Shown here: positions 44,580 to 53,870 of the stretch, one piece after another
Position numbering within the stretch: position 1 is the stretch's first letter
Layout: the number at the start of each line of letters is the position of its first letter
Source of the DNA: Candidatus Propionivibrio dominans
Lineage (GTDB): Bacteria > Pseudomonadota > Gammaproteobacteria > Burkholderiales > Rhodocyclaceae
Assembly: GCA_016709335.1 (NCBI GenBank)
Contig: JADJNC010000018.1
Location: forward strand, 24,037 to 88,036
Length of the DNA stretch: 64,000 nt
Reading direction: 5' to 3'
The notes under the pieces: generated by a model
The model's database searches: none
What the model saw: only the letters and a program-made list of their open reading frames with translations
What the model was told of the DNA's origin: nothing
Program-made: the position numbers and the translations under genes

Positions 44580-46106
44580 TCAGATCGGGTCACCATCGAG
44601 CCGGAATTCGACGATGACCAGGCAACCGCCGCTTGAGCTTTCTTCCAGATCGATGATGCCGCCATGGTCGGCCACCACCTGCTGGGCGCGTGAAAGACCG
44701 GTGCCGATGTGCGGACCGCTGGCCGGCTTGGCGCTGAAGAAGGGTTCGAAAGCCTTGTGCCGGGAATCGGGCGGGATGCCCGGCCCGCTATCGCTGACGG
44801 TAATGACAATGCACTCGCGCTCGACGGCGCTGGAAATGCTCAACTCCCGACGGTGCCAGCCCTTGATGTTCATCGCCTCGATGGCGTTATCGACCAGCGC
44901 CTTGAACAACAGGCACAGTTGCAGCGGGCGACCGATGATCGGCGGCAGCGTGAGAGCGGGTCTCCAATCGACAACGATGCCGGCGCCGAGCAGGCGTTGC
45001 GTGCTGATTTGCAGAACGTCGCGCAGAACTTCATTGAGATTGACGCGAACTTCGATCTCCTGCGGGTTCGGCGGAATCACCTGGCGCAGCGACTCCAGGT
45101 GCTCGCGACTGGCCGCCAGCGCCTGCTGCAGGGCTTCGGCGCTGGCCGGGTCGCGTCGTTGCAGTATGGCGGCGGCCGAAGCCATCACGTTCATCGGTTC
45201 TTGCAGCCTGAAAATGGCCGCCGACAGGCCTTCGCGGATGGCGGCGGTGCGCTCCTCGTCGGCCAGAACGGCTTGCATGACGGCCGAACGCGCGCGCGCC
45301 TGCTCTTCACGCAGGATGCTGATGTCGGAGATGACCAGCAGCAGGCCGGGCTGGCTGCCGGTGTTGAAATAGCTGTCGGCACAATCGCTGTGCATTTCGA
45401 TCAGCGAGGTGGTGACCGACAGCCAGCGGGCGCGACCGAGCGGCCGGTCAATGCGTGCTTCGCGACTGTCGAAGGCGCAGGTTTCCGGCTCGCTGATGAG
45501 CATTTCGCGCCAGTTCGGGGACAGGCTGTCAAGCAGGGTGTGCGCTGGTTCGGCGACGTGCAGGTCGCTCAGCAGCTTTTTGTATTCATGGTTGTCGAGA
45601 ATGACCTTGCCGTTCTGATCGAGCACGACGAAAGCGATCGGTGCCGTATCGATCACCGATTCGATCAGTTTTTTCTGATTGCGCACCAGGCACTCAAGGC
45701 GGTGCAGTTCGGTCACGTCGCGGTGCATGCCGACAAAATGCGTCGTTTTGCCCTGCGCATCGACGACGGGAGAGATGGTCAGCTCGGCCAGGTAAAGCTG
45801 GCCATCCTTCTTGCGGTTGAGCAGCATGCACGACCACGGCCGCTGCTCGGCCAGCTCTTCCCACAAGCCCTTGTAGAGGCCGTCCGGCGACGTCTGGTTG
45901 GAGAGTATCGATTCGTTCTGGCCAACGATTTCATCGGCGGAATAGCCGGTGACGCGGCTGAAGGCCTCATTGGCAAACAGGATCACGGCCTGGGTATCGG
46001 TGATCGAGATCGCCAGATCGGCCTGATTGACCGCCTGACGATAGGCTTCGGGCGGCAGATCCGATTTCTGCTGAGTCGATGCGGTGGCGCGGGTGACAGC
46101 CGGCAT
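44580..46106 (-). CDS. nifL: NifL, redox/nitrogen-sensing anti-activator of NifA
   Basis: 508 residues. PAS1 (about 22-140: [24 protein letters not shown], a FAD-type sensor), PAS2 (about 150-260), then a kinase-like ATP domain with [11 protein letters not shown] (N box), SDSGPGIPP (G1) and [16 protein letters not shown] (G2). In the H-box position the text is [10 protein letters not shown], with no phospho-acceptor His, consistent with NifL acting by protein contact. It ends a few bases before nifA. No convincing sigma54 promoter was found upstream. Confidence 0.92.
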   Translation of the reverse strand: MPAVTRATASTQQKSDLPPEAYRQAVNQADLAISITDTQAVILFANEAFSRVTGYSADEIVGQNESILSNQTSPDGLYKGLWEELAEQRPWSCMLLNRKKDGQLYLAELTISPVVDAQGKTTHFVGMHRDVTELHRLECLVRNQKKLIESVIDTAPIAFVVLDQNGKVILDNHEYKKLLSDLHVAEPAHTLLDSLSPNWREMLISEPETCAFDSREARIDRPLGRARWLSVTTSLIEMHSDCADSYFNTGSQPGLLLVISDISILREEQARARSAVMQAVLADEERTAAIREGLSAAIFRLQEPMNVMASAAAILQRRDPASAEALQQALAASREHLESLRQVIPPNPQEIEVRVNLNEVLRDVLQISTQRLLGAGIVVDWRPALTLPPIIGRPLQLCLLFKALVDNAIEAMNIKGWHRRELSISSAVERECIVITVSDSGPGIPPDSRHKAFEPFFSAKPASGPHIGTGLSRAQQVVADHGGIIDLEESSSGGCLVIVEFRLDGDPI

Positions 46107-46252
46107 GGCGTTGCTCCTGAAGGAATGTTCGCTGGTGCTGGATCAGATTGATTATTACTAGCAGCTTCCGTGCCGTGAGTAAGAAGAGGTCTGAAGTGCA
46201 GCGCCTACATCGTTTATCCATAAGCCGCGCGCGGCAAATGCGACGAATTTTC

Positions 46253-46367
46253 TGTCGTGTTTGCGACATTCAAGAGGGCGCCGCTTGCCCCGATTTGGTG
46301 CATAACCCGTGAAAGCGTGCATCGATGCGGTTTTCAGGCGATTTCGCGATTTGGCACGGCTTGTGCA
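46253..46367 (+). promoter_or_regulatory. NifA site (46253-46268) and sigma54 promoter (46352-46367) of the rnf operon
   Basis: TGTCGTGTTTGCGACA at 46253-46268 is a palindromic TGT-N10-ACA site. TGGCACGGCTTGTGCA at 46352-46367 has GG-N10-GC spacing and a perfect TGGCAC. They are 84 bases apart, and the -12 box is about 35 bases from the rnfA start. This places Rnf under NifA, as for Azotobacter rnf1. Confidence 0.9.
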
Positions 46368-46400
46368 CTGGTACTGGCGTAGAAACCATTTCTGACCGCC

Positions 46401-46979
46401 ATGAGCGAATTCATTCTTCTGCTACTTTCAACCGCGCTGGTCAATAACGTGGTGCTGATCAAGTTCCTCGGACTGTGCCCGGTCATGGGCGTCTCGAAGA
46501 GCGTCGATAGCGCCTTCGGCATGGGTCTGGCGACGACCTTCGTCATCACCCTGGCAGCCGGCGCCTCGTGGATGCTCGACAACTGGTTGCTGGCCCCGTT
46601 CGGCCTCGGCTACCTGCGCATCCTGACCTTCATTCTGGTGATTGCCGCAGTGGTGCAATTCACCGAGATGTTCATCAAGAAGACCAGCCCCGGCCTCTAC
46701 CAGTCGCTTGGCATCTACCTGCCGCTGATTACTACCAACTGCGCGGTGCTGGGTGTGGCCCTGCTCAACGTCGAACAAAAGCTAAGCCTGTTCAAGAGCC
46801 TGCTCTTCGGCTTTGGCTCGGCGCTTGGTTTCACCCTTGTGCTGCTCATTTTCGCCGGTCTGCGCGAACGCGTGGCGCTGGCCCGGGTTCCCGCCGCCTT
46901 TGCCGGTGCACCGATTTCATTCATCACCATCAGCCTGCTTGCCCTGGCCTTCATGGGCTTCTCGGGCTTGAAAATCTAG
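46401..46979 (+). CDS. rnfA: Rnf electron-transport complex subunit RnfA
   Basis: 192 residues, six membrane helices, RnfA/RnfE family: [22 protein letters not shown] at the start, [12 protein letters not shown] in the middle. RnfA and RnfE together hold an intramembrane Fe-S centre. Divergent from nifL; first gene of the rnf operon behind the NifA promoter. Confidence 0.93.
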   Translation: MSEFILLLLSTALVNNVVLIKFLGLCPVMGVSKSVDSAFGMGLATTFVITLAAGASWMLDNWLLAPFGLGYLRILTFILVIAAVVQFTEMFIKKTSPGLYQSLGIYLPLITTNCAVLGVALLNVEQKLSLFKSLLFGFGSALGFTLVLLIFAGLRERVALARVPAAFAGAPISFITISLLALAFMGFSGLKI

Positions 46980-46991
46980 AGAGGGAAAATC

Positions 46992-47519
46992 ATGATCGCC
47001 GCCATCCTCAGCCTGACGTTTCTTGGTGCCGCGCTTGGCATCATTCTCGGTGTGGCCAACAGGTTTCTGCAGGTTGAAGGCAATCCGCTGGTCGACGAAC
47101 TGGCGAGCGCGATGCCCGGTTCCAACTGCGGGCAATGCGGGTTTGCCGGTTGTGCTGCGGCGGCAGCGGCGATGGCCGAAGGTACGGCTTCCCCAGCCTG
47201 CTGTCCGCCCGGCGGCAAGGCGCTGGCTATCGTCATCGGGCTCAAGCTGGGCATCACCGTCGATCTGTCCGCGCTCTCCGATGACGGCCCGAAGATCGCC
47301 ACGGTGGCCGAAGAGTTGTGCATCGGCTGTTGCCGCTGCAGCAAGGTGTGCCCGACCGATGCCATCCTCGGCGCCGCCAGGCAGATCCACAACGTCTTGC
47401 GCGAAGCCTGCACCGGTTGCAGAAACTGCATCGATAGCTGCCCGACCGAGGCGCTGCTGATGAAGCCGGTGCCGGTCACCCTGCAACACTGGATCATGCC
47501 CAAACCCCTTGCCGCGTGA
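46992..47519 (+). CDS. rnfB: Rnf complex ferredoxin-like subunit RnfB
   Basis: 175 residues; an N-terminal membrane anchor, a [4Fe-4S] motif [10 protein letters not shown], then two ferredoxin motifs [12 protein letters not shown] and [12 protein letters not shown]. It is the exit point towards ferredoxin/flavodoxin. GAGGGAAAATC precedes the start; 12 bases after rnfA. Confidence 0.93.
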   Translation: MIAAILSLTFLGAALGIILGVANRFLQVEGNPLVDELASAMPGSNCGQCGFAGCAAAAAAMAEGTASPACCPPGGKALAIVIGLKLGITVDLSALSDDGPKIATVAEELCIGCCRCSKVCPTDAILGAARQIHNVLREACTGCRNCIDSCPTEALLMKPVPVTLQHWIMPKPLAA

Positions 47520-47526
47520 GATCGAC

Positions 47527-49059
47527 ATGGGATTCATGAACTTCTTCAAGAGCATTGCCGGGCACGACTGGGGCGTCCATCCGACCGACCATAAACGGCC
47601 GGCCTGCGATGTGCCAACGCGCCAGTTGCCCATTCCACCCCGTCTCTACCTGATGCTCTCGCAGCACGTCGGCGCGCCGGCCCGACCGGTGGTGCTGGTC
47701 GGTCAGAAGGTGAAAAAGGGCGAACTGATCGCCGCCGCGCATGGCAATATTTCTGCGCCGCTGCATGCGTCGACATCGGGAACCATCAGCGCGATTGATG
47801 AGATCACCGCGCCGCATGCATCGGGTTTGCCCGGCATGGCGATTTCCATCGACACCGATGGCGAAGAGGCCTGGATCGAAACCGATATCCCCACCGATCC
47901 GTACGCGCTATCGCCTGACGATATTGCCAAACGCGTGGCCAGCGCCGGGGTCGTCGGGCTGGGCGGCGCCACCTTCCCCTCGTCGGTGAAGCTGAACCTG
48001 GGTCGGCGTTCCGCTATCGACACCCTGATCATCAACGGCAGCGAGTGTGAGCCCTACCTCTCGTGCGACGACCGGCTGATGCGCGACAAGGCCGCAGAAA
48101 TCGTTTCCGGCATCCGGCTGATGCTGGTTTCGACGGGAGCCAAAGTGGCCCGGGCGGGTATCGAGGACAACAAGCCGGAAGCCATCGCTGCCATGCAGGA
48201 GGCTGCCGCAAGGTTTGCCGAGATCGTTATCGTGCCGGTGCCGGCGCGTTACCCGATGGGCTCCGACCGCCAGTTGATCATCGAACTGAGCGGCCGCGAG
48301 GTGCCTTCCGACGCCCGCGCCGCCGATGTCGGCGTCATCGTGCATAACGTCGGAACGGCCTATGCGGTGCACCAGGCCGTTTGTCTCGGTCGGCCGCTGA
48401 TCGGTCGGCTGATGACCTTGAATGGCGGTGCAGCGGTCAGTCCCGGTAACTACGAGGTACCGTTCGGCATGCTGGTCAGCGACCTGATCGCATTCGCTGG
48501 CGGCAGCAAGGGCGAGATCGCCAAACTGGTGATGGGCGGGCCGATGATGGGCAGCGTCCTGCCGCATGCTCGGGTGCCGGTGGTCAAGGGCACGGGCGGC
48601 ATTCTGTTGCTCGATGCGCGTGAGGCAGCCGATTCCGAATCGGAGGCCTGCATCCGTTGCGGCAGTTGCGTTACCGCTTGCCCGATGGGATTGCTGCCGC
48701 TGGAGATGAGCGCACGTATTCGCAACGACGACATGGATGCGGCAGTCGCTCTCGGTCTGGCCGACTGCATCGCCTGCGGCTGCTGTGCCTATGTCTGTCC
48801 CTCGCACATTCCGCTGGTTCAATACTTCTACCACGCCAAAGGCGATCTTTATGAACGTCAGCGTGCCCAGTTGCGCGGCGAAGCAACCAAAAAGCTCGCG
48901 CAGCAACGGCAGGAGCGGCTGCAACGCGAAGCCCGCGAGAAAGTCGAAGCGGCCGCCAAACGCAAGGCCCAGCGGGCTGCCGATGCGGCAGCGGCTGCGG
49001 CAACGGCGGCGGCCAAGCCGGCTGCGCACGATGACGCCAAACAGGGAGAAACCGCATGA
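47527..49059 (+). CDS. rnfC: Rnf complex NADH-binding subunit RnfC
   Basis: 510 residues from the ATG at 47527. Contains the NADH/FMN region GVVGLGGATFPSSVKL and NGSECEPYL, then two 4Fe-4S motifs CIRCGSCVTACP and CIACGCCAYVCP, and an Ala/Lys-rich coiled-coil tail (about residues 445-505). The stop TGA at 49057-49059 lies in the 5-bp target duplicate of a MITE inserted immediately downstream. Confidence 0.92.
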   Translation: MGFMNFFKSIAGHDWGVHPTDHKRPACDVPTRQLPIPPRLYLMLSQHVGAPARPVVLVGQKVKKGELIAAAHGNISAPLHASTSGTISAIDEITAPHASGLPGMAISIDTDGEEAWIETDIPTDPYALSPDDIAKRVASAGVVGLGGATFPSSVKLNLGRRSAIDTLIINGSECEPYLSCDDRLMRDKAAEIVSGIRLMLVSTGAKVARAGIEDNKPEAIAAMQEAAARFAEIVIVPVPARYPMGSDRQLIIELSGREVPSDARAADVGVIVHNVGTAYAVHQAVCLGRPLIGRLMTLNGGAAVSPGNYEVPFGMLVSDLIAFAGGSKGEIAKLVMGGPMMGSVLPHARVPVVKGTGGILLLDAREAADSESEACIRCGSCVTACPMGLLPLEMSARIRNDDMDAAVALGLADCIACGCCAYVCPSHIPLVQYFYHAKGDLYERQRAQLRGEATKKLAQQRQERLQREAREKVEAAAKRKAQRAADAAAAAATAAAKPAAHDDAKQGETA

Positions 49060-49060
49060 G

Positions 49061-49237
49061 TCCAAAAAACGCAGTTGAGTGTAATGCCAATACCGTAGGC
49101 CCTCATCCCCAGCCCTTCTCCCGCAGGGCGAAGGGTGTAAACCCCCTCTCCCTGCGGGAGAGGGTTGGGGTGAGGGCCAACCCTTCGCCAAATTTGGTGT
49201 TGCGGCTGATTTGTCGCGCTCAACTGCGGTTTCCGAG
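49061..49237 (-). mobile_element. MITE-like element, copy 3, inserted at the rnfC/rnfD junction (target duplication ATGAG)
   Basis: Reverse orientation: TCCAAAAAACGCAGTTGAGT at the left end and GCTCAACTGCGGTTTCCGAG at the right. Flanks 49056-49060 and 49238-49242 are both ATGAG. Removing the element and one duplicate restores an rnfC/rnfD ATGA overlap, so insertion duplicated the overlapping stop/start and kept both genes readable. It separates rnfD from the GGAG ribosome site at the end of rnfC. Confidence 0.92.
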
Positions 49238-50362
49238 ATGAGTTCCGCCAGCACCTCCAGCGCCAGGGCGGGTACCGGGCTGACGGCGGCGGTGATCGCC
49301 TCGCCGCACGCACACGGCGGGAATTCGGTTTCCGCCACCATGTTCCGCGTCAAGATGGCGCTGGTTCCCGCCACGCTGTTCAGTTTCTGGCTGTTCGGCT
49401 GGCCGTCGTTTTTCCTGTGGGCACTGACCATCCTTTCCTGCCTGGGCTTTGAAGCCTTGTCGCTCAGGCTGATGGGCAGCCGGCGCATCAAGGCCACCCT
49501 GCTTGATGGTTCGGCCTTGCTCACCGGCTGGCTGCTGGCCTTGAGCCTGCCGCCGTGGGCGCCGTGGTGGGTGGCGGTGCTAGGCGGCTTTATCGCCATC
49601 GTCATCGGCAAGCAGGTCTTCGGTGGCATCGGGCAGAATGTATTCAACCCGGCGATGGTCGCTCGGGTCGCGTTGCTGGTTTCCTTTCCGCTGCCGCTCA
49701 CGCAATGGGTGACACCGTTGCCGCTGAGCACGGTGCCCGGCCCCGACTTCGTGCACAGCCTGCGTCAGTTCCTGACCAGCGTGCCGCTACCCGATGCCAT
49801 GGTCAGCGCGTCGGTGCTCGGTTACACCAAGACCGAACTGTCGCGCGGTATCGATCTGCTGCATTCGCTGTCCAGCGCCAGCGCACCGGCGCTGTCATGG
49901 ATTGGCGAACGCTCCGGAAGTCTGGGCGAATCGGCCTCCTTGCTGATTCTCGGCGGCGGACTCTACCTGCTGGCGCGTGGCATCATCACCTGGCATACCC
50001 CGTTCGCAGTGCTCGCCGGGCTGGCCATTCCTGCGGCCATCGGCCACCAGGTCGACCCGGCGCACTATCTGAGCGCGCCGGCGCACCTGCTTTCCGGCGC
50101 AGCCCTGCTCGGTGCCTTCTTCATTGCCACCGACTACGTGACTTCGCCGAATACCGGCAGCGGACAGATCGTCTTTGGCCTCGGCATCGGCCTGCTCACC
50201 TGGGTAATCCGCACCTACGGCGGGTACCCGGAAGGAATGGCTTTTGCCGTGTTGCTGATGAATGCACTGACGCCGGTGATCGACCGCGTGATCAAACCGC
50301 GCATCCTCGGTCGCGACCGCAAGGGCAAACCGCTGAGCATTCCTGAAACCAGGGAATCCTGA
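49238..50362 (+). CDS. rnfD: Rnf complex membrane subunit RnfD
   Basis: 374 residues from the ATG at 49238, the right-hand target duplicate of the MITE; an upstream in-frame codon at 49211 lies inside the element. Multi-spanning NqrB/RnfD family protein (FGGIGQNVFNPAMVARVALLV, ATDYVTSPNTGSGQIVFG). The segment where relatives have the flavinylated SGAT reads DAMVSASVLGYTKTEL, so the usual Thr is not obvious. The ribosome site is poor (CCGAG). Confidence 0.88.
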   Translation: MSSASTSSARAGTGLTAAVIASPHAHGGNSVSATMFRVKMALVPATLFSFWLFGWPSFFLWALTILSCLGFEALSLRLMGSRRIKATLLDGSALLTGWLLALSLPPWAPWWVAVLGGFIAIVIGKQVFGGIGQNVFNPAMVARVALLVSFPLPLTQWVTPLPLSTVPGPDFVHSLRQFLTSVPLPDAMVSASVLGYTKTELSRGIDLLHSLSSASAPALSWIGERSGSLGESASLLILGGGLYLLARGIITWHTPFAVLAGLAIPAAIGHQVDPAHYLSAPAHLLSGAALLGAFFIATDYVTSPNTGSGQIVFGLGIGLLTWVIRTYGGYPEGMAFAVLLMNALTPVIDRVIKPRILGRDRKGKPLSIPETRES

Positions 50363-50363
50363 T

Positions 50364-50978
50364 ATGGATTTTGCATCGTTCCGCGAAAAAATGGCTTACC
50401 AGCCCATTCTGCTCGGTGTCTTTGCCTTGTTGGCGAGTGGCGCGCTGGCCTGGGCCTCGAACGCCACCAGCGATGCGATAGCCGCTGCCGAGGCCAAGGA
50501 CTTGCGCGACTCGCTTTCCGAAGTGCTGCCCAGGGGCCTGGCGGATAACGATTTCCTCAAGGATACGCTGGACATCGAACGCAACGGCAAGCCGGTCACC
50601 ATCTATCTGGCGCGCCGTGAAGGCGTCGTCATCGGGGCCGTTTTCAAGCTTGCCGAGCGCGGCTACGCGGCGGATATCCAGGTGCTGATGGCCGTCGATG
50701 CCGAGGGACGGACACTCGGCGTGCGCGTGCTCAAGCATGCCGAAACGCCGGGGCTGGGCGACAAGATCGAGTTGGCAAAGTCCAACTGGATCAAGTCCTT
50801 CGATGGCAAGTCCATTGGCCGGCCGCCGCTTGAACAGTGGGCCGTCAAGAAGGACGGCGGAGTTTTTGACCAGTTTGCCGGGGCAACGATTACGCCGCGG
50901 GTCGTGGTCAGGATTGTCAAGGGCGGGCTGGAGTTTTTTGCTGCGCACCGCAAGGAAATCCTGGGAGAGAAATCATGA
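50364..50978 (+). CDS. rnfG: Rnf complex FMN-binding subunit RnfG
   Basis: 204 residues. One N-terminal membrane helix (QPILLGVFALLASGALAW) and a periplasmic FMN-binding domain with TLGVRVLKHAETPGLGDKIE and the flavinylation motif QFAGATITPRVV, whose Thr carries FMN-phosphate. Starts one base after the rnfD stop and overlaps rnfE by four bases. Confidence 0.92.
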   Translation: MDFASFREKMAYQPILLGVFALLASGALAWASNATSDAIAAAEAKDLRDSLSEVLPRGLADNDFLKDTLDIERNGKPVTIYLARREGVVIGAVFKLAERGYAADIQVLMAVDAEGRTLGVRVLKHAETPGLGDKIELAKSNWIKSFDGKSIGRPPLEQWAVKKDGGVFDQFAGATITPRVVVRIVKGGLEFFAAHRKEILGEKS

Positions 50979-51655
50979 ACAACACCTTGGGCGGCATCGT
51001 GAAGGATGGCCTGTGGAACAAGAACGTGGTATTCGCGCAACTGCTGGCCATGTGCCCGGCGATGGCCGTGACCACCAGTGGTACCAACGGACTCGGCATG
51101 GGGCTGGCGACCACCGCCGTGCTCATCGTGTCCAACATTCTGGTTTCGATGATCCGCCATACGGTGAGTTCGCAGGTGCGCATTCCGGTGTTTGTGGTGC
51201 TGATCGCGACGCTGGTCACGCTCGTCGATATGGCGATGAACGCCTGGCTGCACGACCTCTACAAGGTGCTCGGCCTGTTCATCGCGCTGATCGTGGTCAA
51301 TTGCGCGATTCTCGGGCGGGCCGAAGCGTTTGCCGTAAAGAATGGTGTCATCGCCTCGGCCGTTGACGGGCTGGCCATGGGGCTGGGGTTTACCGGGGCG
51401 TTGACGATGATCGGCCTGATCCGCGAGTTTCTTGGCTCGGGAACGCTGTTCGCGCAGGCGTCCAATCTGCTCGGCCCCTCCTTCGCCTTCCTCGAAATGA
51501 AAATCCCGGGCTACGGCGGTGCGCTGTTGATGATCCTGCCGCCCGGCGGCTTTGCCGTTCTCGGCTTCCTGCTGGCCGGCAAGCGGGTCATGGAAAGCCG
51601 GATCGAAGAGCGGGCCAGGGCTGCAACGGGTACTCCCGACGCGATCACCACCTGA
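50975..51655 (+). CDS. rnfE: Rnf complex subunit RnfE
   Basis: 226 residues, six helices, paralogue of RnfA: NKNVVFAQLLAMCPAMAVTTSGTNGLGMG and NCAILGRAEAFA. It forms the other half of the RnfA/E membrane core. Overlaps rnfG. Confidence 0.92.
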   Translation: MNNTLGGIVKDGLWNKNVVFAQLLAMCPAMAVTTSGTNGLGMGLATTAVLIVSNILVSMIRHTVSSQVRIPVFVVLIATLVTLVDMAMNAWLHDLYKVLGLFIALIVVNCAILGRAEAFAVKNGVIASAVDGLAMGLGFTGALTMIGLIREFLGSGTLFAQASNLLGPSFAFLEMKIPGYGGALLMILPPGGFAVLGFLLAGKRVMESRIEERARAATGTPDAITT

Positions 51656-51665
51656 GGAGAACAAC

Positions 51666-51935
51666 ATGCAGATTGGTGTGGCCTACTCAGAACCCGGTCA
51701 GCAGATCTGGCTGAATATCGAGGTTCCCGACGATTCGAGCGTCAACGATGCGATTCAACGCTCGGGCATCCTCAAACAGTTTCCGTACATCGATCTGGCT
51801 GAGCAGAAAGTTGGCGTCTTCGGTCGTCTGGTCAAACTCGATGCGCCGCTGAAGCCCGGCGATCGGGTCGAGATTTACCGGGAAATCATTGCCGATCCCG
51901 AAACCGTCCCGCGTCGGGACATGGTTGAAGAGTGA
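51666..51935 (+). CDS. rnfH: RnfH family protein
   Basis: 89 residues from the ATG at 51666, 10 bases after rnfE with GAGGAGAACA upstream. Ubiquitin-like RnfH/UPF0125 pattern (VAYSEPGQQIWLNIEVPDDSSVNDAI, GDRVEIYREIIADP). Last gene of the rnf operon; function not established. Confidence 0.88.
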   Translation: MQIGVAYSEPGQQIWLNIEVPDDSSVNDAIQRSGILKQFPYIDLAEQKVGVFGRLVKLDAPLKPGDRVEIYREIIADPETVPRRDMVEE

Positions 51936-52042
51936 GATCTTCCGGCTTCACAACACCCACTGGTGTCATTGAACGACAACTCAGAGGCCGTGAATCAATG
52001 GATAAATACCTCCCAAGCCGTGGCCCGAGGCCAGGCTTCGCG

Positions 52043-52165
52043 CTCATTCCGGCGAACGCCGGAATCCAGTAGATTCCTCCGATAGCCATTAAAACAATCA
52101 GATAAACGAGCTGGACCCCGGCTTCTGCCCCGAAGGAAACACTCCTGGGGTGCGCCGGGGTGACG
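52043..52165. repeat. REP-like hairpins, family C, copy 6
   Basis: CTCATTCCGGCGAACGCCGGAATCC and a more degenerate GACCCCGGCTTCTGCC...CGCCGGGGTGAC pair after rnfH. The 329-base gap to hicB holds nothing else recognisable. Confidence 0.7.
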
Positions 52166-52264
52166 AGCGTGGAAATCAGGCAGTAATGAATTTTTCACAG
52201 ACTCTCACGTCAGCTTGCGACCGTTCACCCAAACCAACGGTACCCGATTGGGTCACATTCGCAA

Positions 52265-52624
52265 CTACGCGTGCCGTTCCTTGCGCCCAAGACCTTCCGC
52301 GATGAATGTTAGAACAAGGGTATTAAGTGACACACCCTCTGCCTTTGCGCGTGTAGCCAGGCGCGCGTGAATCGTCTTTGGAACGCGAGCGACAAACTTT
52401 CCGGATGCGACACCCCCGCTGTTCGGGGCAGGAATGGGGAGTTCCCTGGCCTTGAGTGCGGCAATCGTTGACCTCAAAGCGTCCTTCCCGTTCGCGAGCG
52501 CTTCCTCGACTGTTTCGCCATCAGAGAGGCACTCCGAGAAATCAGGGTACGAGATTAGAAAGCCACCGCCTTCCTCGGGCGACAGCGGGCGGATCTCAAA
52601 CGGGTAGTCAATTCTCTTTCCCAT
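52265..52624 (-). CDS. hicB: HicB-family antitoxin
   Basis: 119 residues: HicB fold (FLISYPDFSECLSDGETVEEALANGKDAL) plus a C-terminal ribbon-helix-helix-like DNA-binding end (RVPKTIHARLATRAKAEGVSLNTLVLTFI). It neutralises HicA and represses the operon. It starts four bases after the hicA stop. Confidence 0.9.
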   Translation of the reverse strand: MGKRIDYPFEIRPLSPEEGGGFLISYPDFSECLSDGETVEEALANGKDALRSTIAALKARELPIPAPNSGGVASGKFVARVPKTIHARLATRAKAEGVSLNTLVLTFIAEGLGRKERHA

Positions 52625-52627
52625 GGT

Positions 52628-52855
52628 TCATGCTCCTTCAACGAGTTCAAGGAACTTCTTGACGTAGATCGGCTTGATAGGGCGCCTGGACGGAACGGGG
52701 AGCGTCTTGCCATCACGGCGTACAAAGACGCAATGACTTGTTCCAACGTGCCGCCAGTCGATTCCGTTCTGGCGCGCTACTGTCTGAAGCTGCGCAAGCT
52801 GCCAATCGAGGGGATTGCTACGCATGGCTTGAAGCAGTTTTGCGGCAGTATTCAT
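52628..52855 (-). CDS. hicA: HicA-family mRNA interferase toxin
   Basis: 75 residues from the ATG at 52855 (longer starts lack support). dsRBD-like HicA fold with the catalytic His in GTSHCVFVRRDG, then LPVPSRRPIKPIYVKKFLELV. Order is toxin then antitoxin, as usual for hicAB. A MITE lies 88 bases upstream. Confidence 0.87.
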   Translation of the reverse strand: MNTAAKLLQAMRSNPLDWQLAQLQTVARQNGIDWRHVGTSHCVFVRRDGKTLPVPSRRPIKPIYVKKFLELVEGA

Positions 52856-52942
52856 ATTCTGCGATGATACTGCGGGCAATATCATTCTGCAAGTTGTAGT
52901 GTGACTTCAAGAAACAGTGCAAAGAGCAGCGGGAAGAATAAA

Positions 52943-53116
52943 CATGGAAACCGCAGTTGAGCGCGACCGCCGCAACACCAAGTTTGGCGAGGGTTTGGCC
53001 CTCACCCCGACCCTCTCCCGCAGGGCGAGGGGTTTGCACCCTTCTCCCTGCGGGAGAAGGGCTGGGGTTGAGGGCCTACGATATTGGCATTAAGCTCAAC
53101 TGCGTCTCATTTTTTG
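52943..53116 (+). mobile_element. MITE-like element, copy 4 (174 bp, target duplication ATAAA)
   Basis: Begins CATGGAAACCGCAGTTGAGC and ends in GCTCAACTGCGTCTCATTTTTTG, the most diverged right end in the set. ATAAA flanks it at 52938-52942 and 53117-53121. It lies in the 450-base gap between divergent hicA and the hemerythrin gene; 53122-53309 shows no other gene. Confidence 0.85.
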
Positions 53117-53309
53117 ATAAAAAGGTATAAACTCGGCCAGTATCGCATAGCATTTTTCAAAGGAAGTAATTCGAAGCTCGGCCTCGACTTATTTTGCGGT
53201 ACAGTTCCGGCAGCAGTATTTTCGCCGCTTAGAGCGTATCTCCCGAGGCCGGCATGTTTCATGTTATCCAGCCCCGCACTCGGGGCCTGTCATTTCAGGG
53301 GAAAAAATC

Positions 53310-53711
53310 ATGAAAGATATCGTTTGGGACAAGATACTAAGCGTTGGGGTCGAGGAAATTGATGAAGATCACCGTAAGCTGGTGAATATTTTCAATATTC
53401 TCAATCGTTCAGTAATCGAAAAGGAATCACCGGAATATCTTGCGGCGACATTGGCAGAGCTGATCAATTGCACGGTCTGGCACTTCAGCCACGAGGAGCG
53501 CTTGATGCTCAAGCATCGATATGAGGGAATGGAAGAACACATAGCGGAGCACCAGGAATTGATCGACAGCGCCAAGGAACTGCAGCAAAAAATCCTTCAG
53601 GCGGACAAGCCTGTGGTGGACGAACATATCGAGTTTCTGGAGCGCTGGTTAACCGTGCATATAATCACCACCGACTTGCGACTGGGCTCCCATCTCTCCC
53701 AGGTGATGTAG
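53310..53711 (+). CDS. Bacteriohemerythrin
   Basis: 133 residues; diiron-carboxylate ligands in order are DEDHRKL, HFSHEE, HIAEHQEL and HIITTD. It binds O2 reversibly and may buffer or sense oxygen, which would suit a diazotroph, though no nif promoter is seen. AGGGGAAAAAATC precedes the start. Confidence 0.9.
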   Translation: MKDIVWDKILSVGVEEIDEDHRKLVNIFNILNRSVIEKESPEYLAATLAELINCTVWHFSHEERLMLKHRYEGMEEHIAEHQELIDSAKELQQKILQADKPVVDEHIEFLERWLTVHIITTDLRLGSHLSQVM

Positions 53712-53793
53712 GCGTCGCCTGCCAGGGGCGGCGGAAAAACAGTTGCAGTCAGGCTGCCTACGTCATAGGGATGGAAGTTGCATGCCATCGGGG

Positions 53794-53870
53794 TCGGGGA
53801 CATTACCTTTTCATTCCTGTTTGCCTCCTTGAATCCAGGAAAGGTTATTCACTCTGCCGCTAATGGCACT
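53794..53870 (-). repeat. Dispersed repeat family E, copy 1
   Basis: GGGGACATTACCTTTTCATTCC...CTTGAATCCAGGAAAGGTTATTCACTCTG...AATGGCACT. Shares order and wording with 55515-55595 and 62966-63040. It overlaps the 3' end of the EamA transporter gene. Such sequences resemble the leftovers flanking REP-associated transposase genes; that link is inference. Confidence 0.65.

Noticed and set aside
46155..46175. Possible sigma54 promoter for nifLA (minus strand CGGCACGGAAGCTGCT)
   Set aside because: GG-N10-GC spacing fits, but both the -24 T and the -12 TT are missing and no NtrC or NifA site lies upstream; too weak to call.
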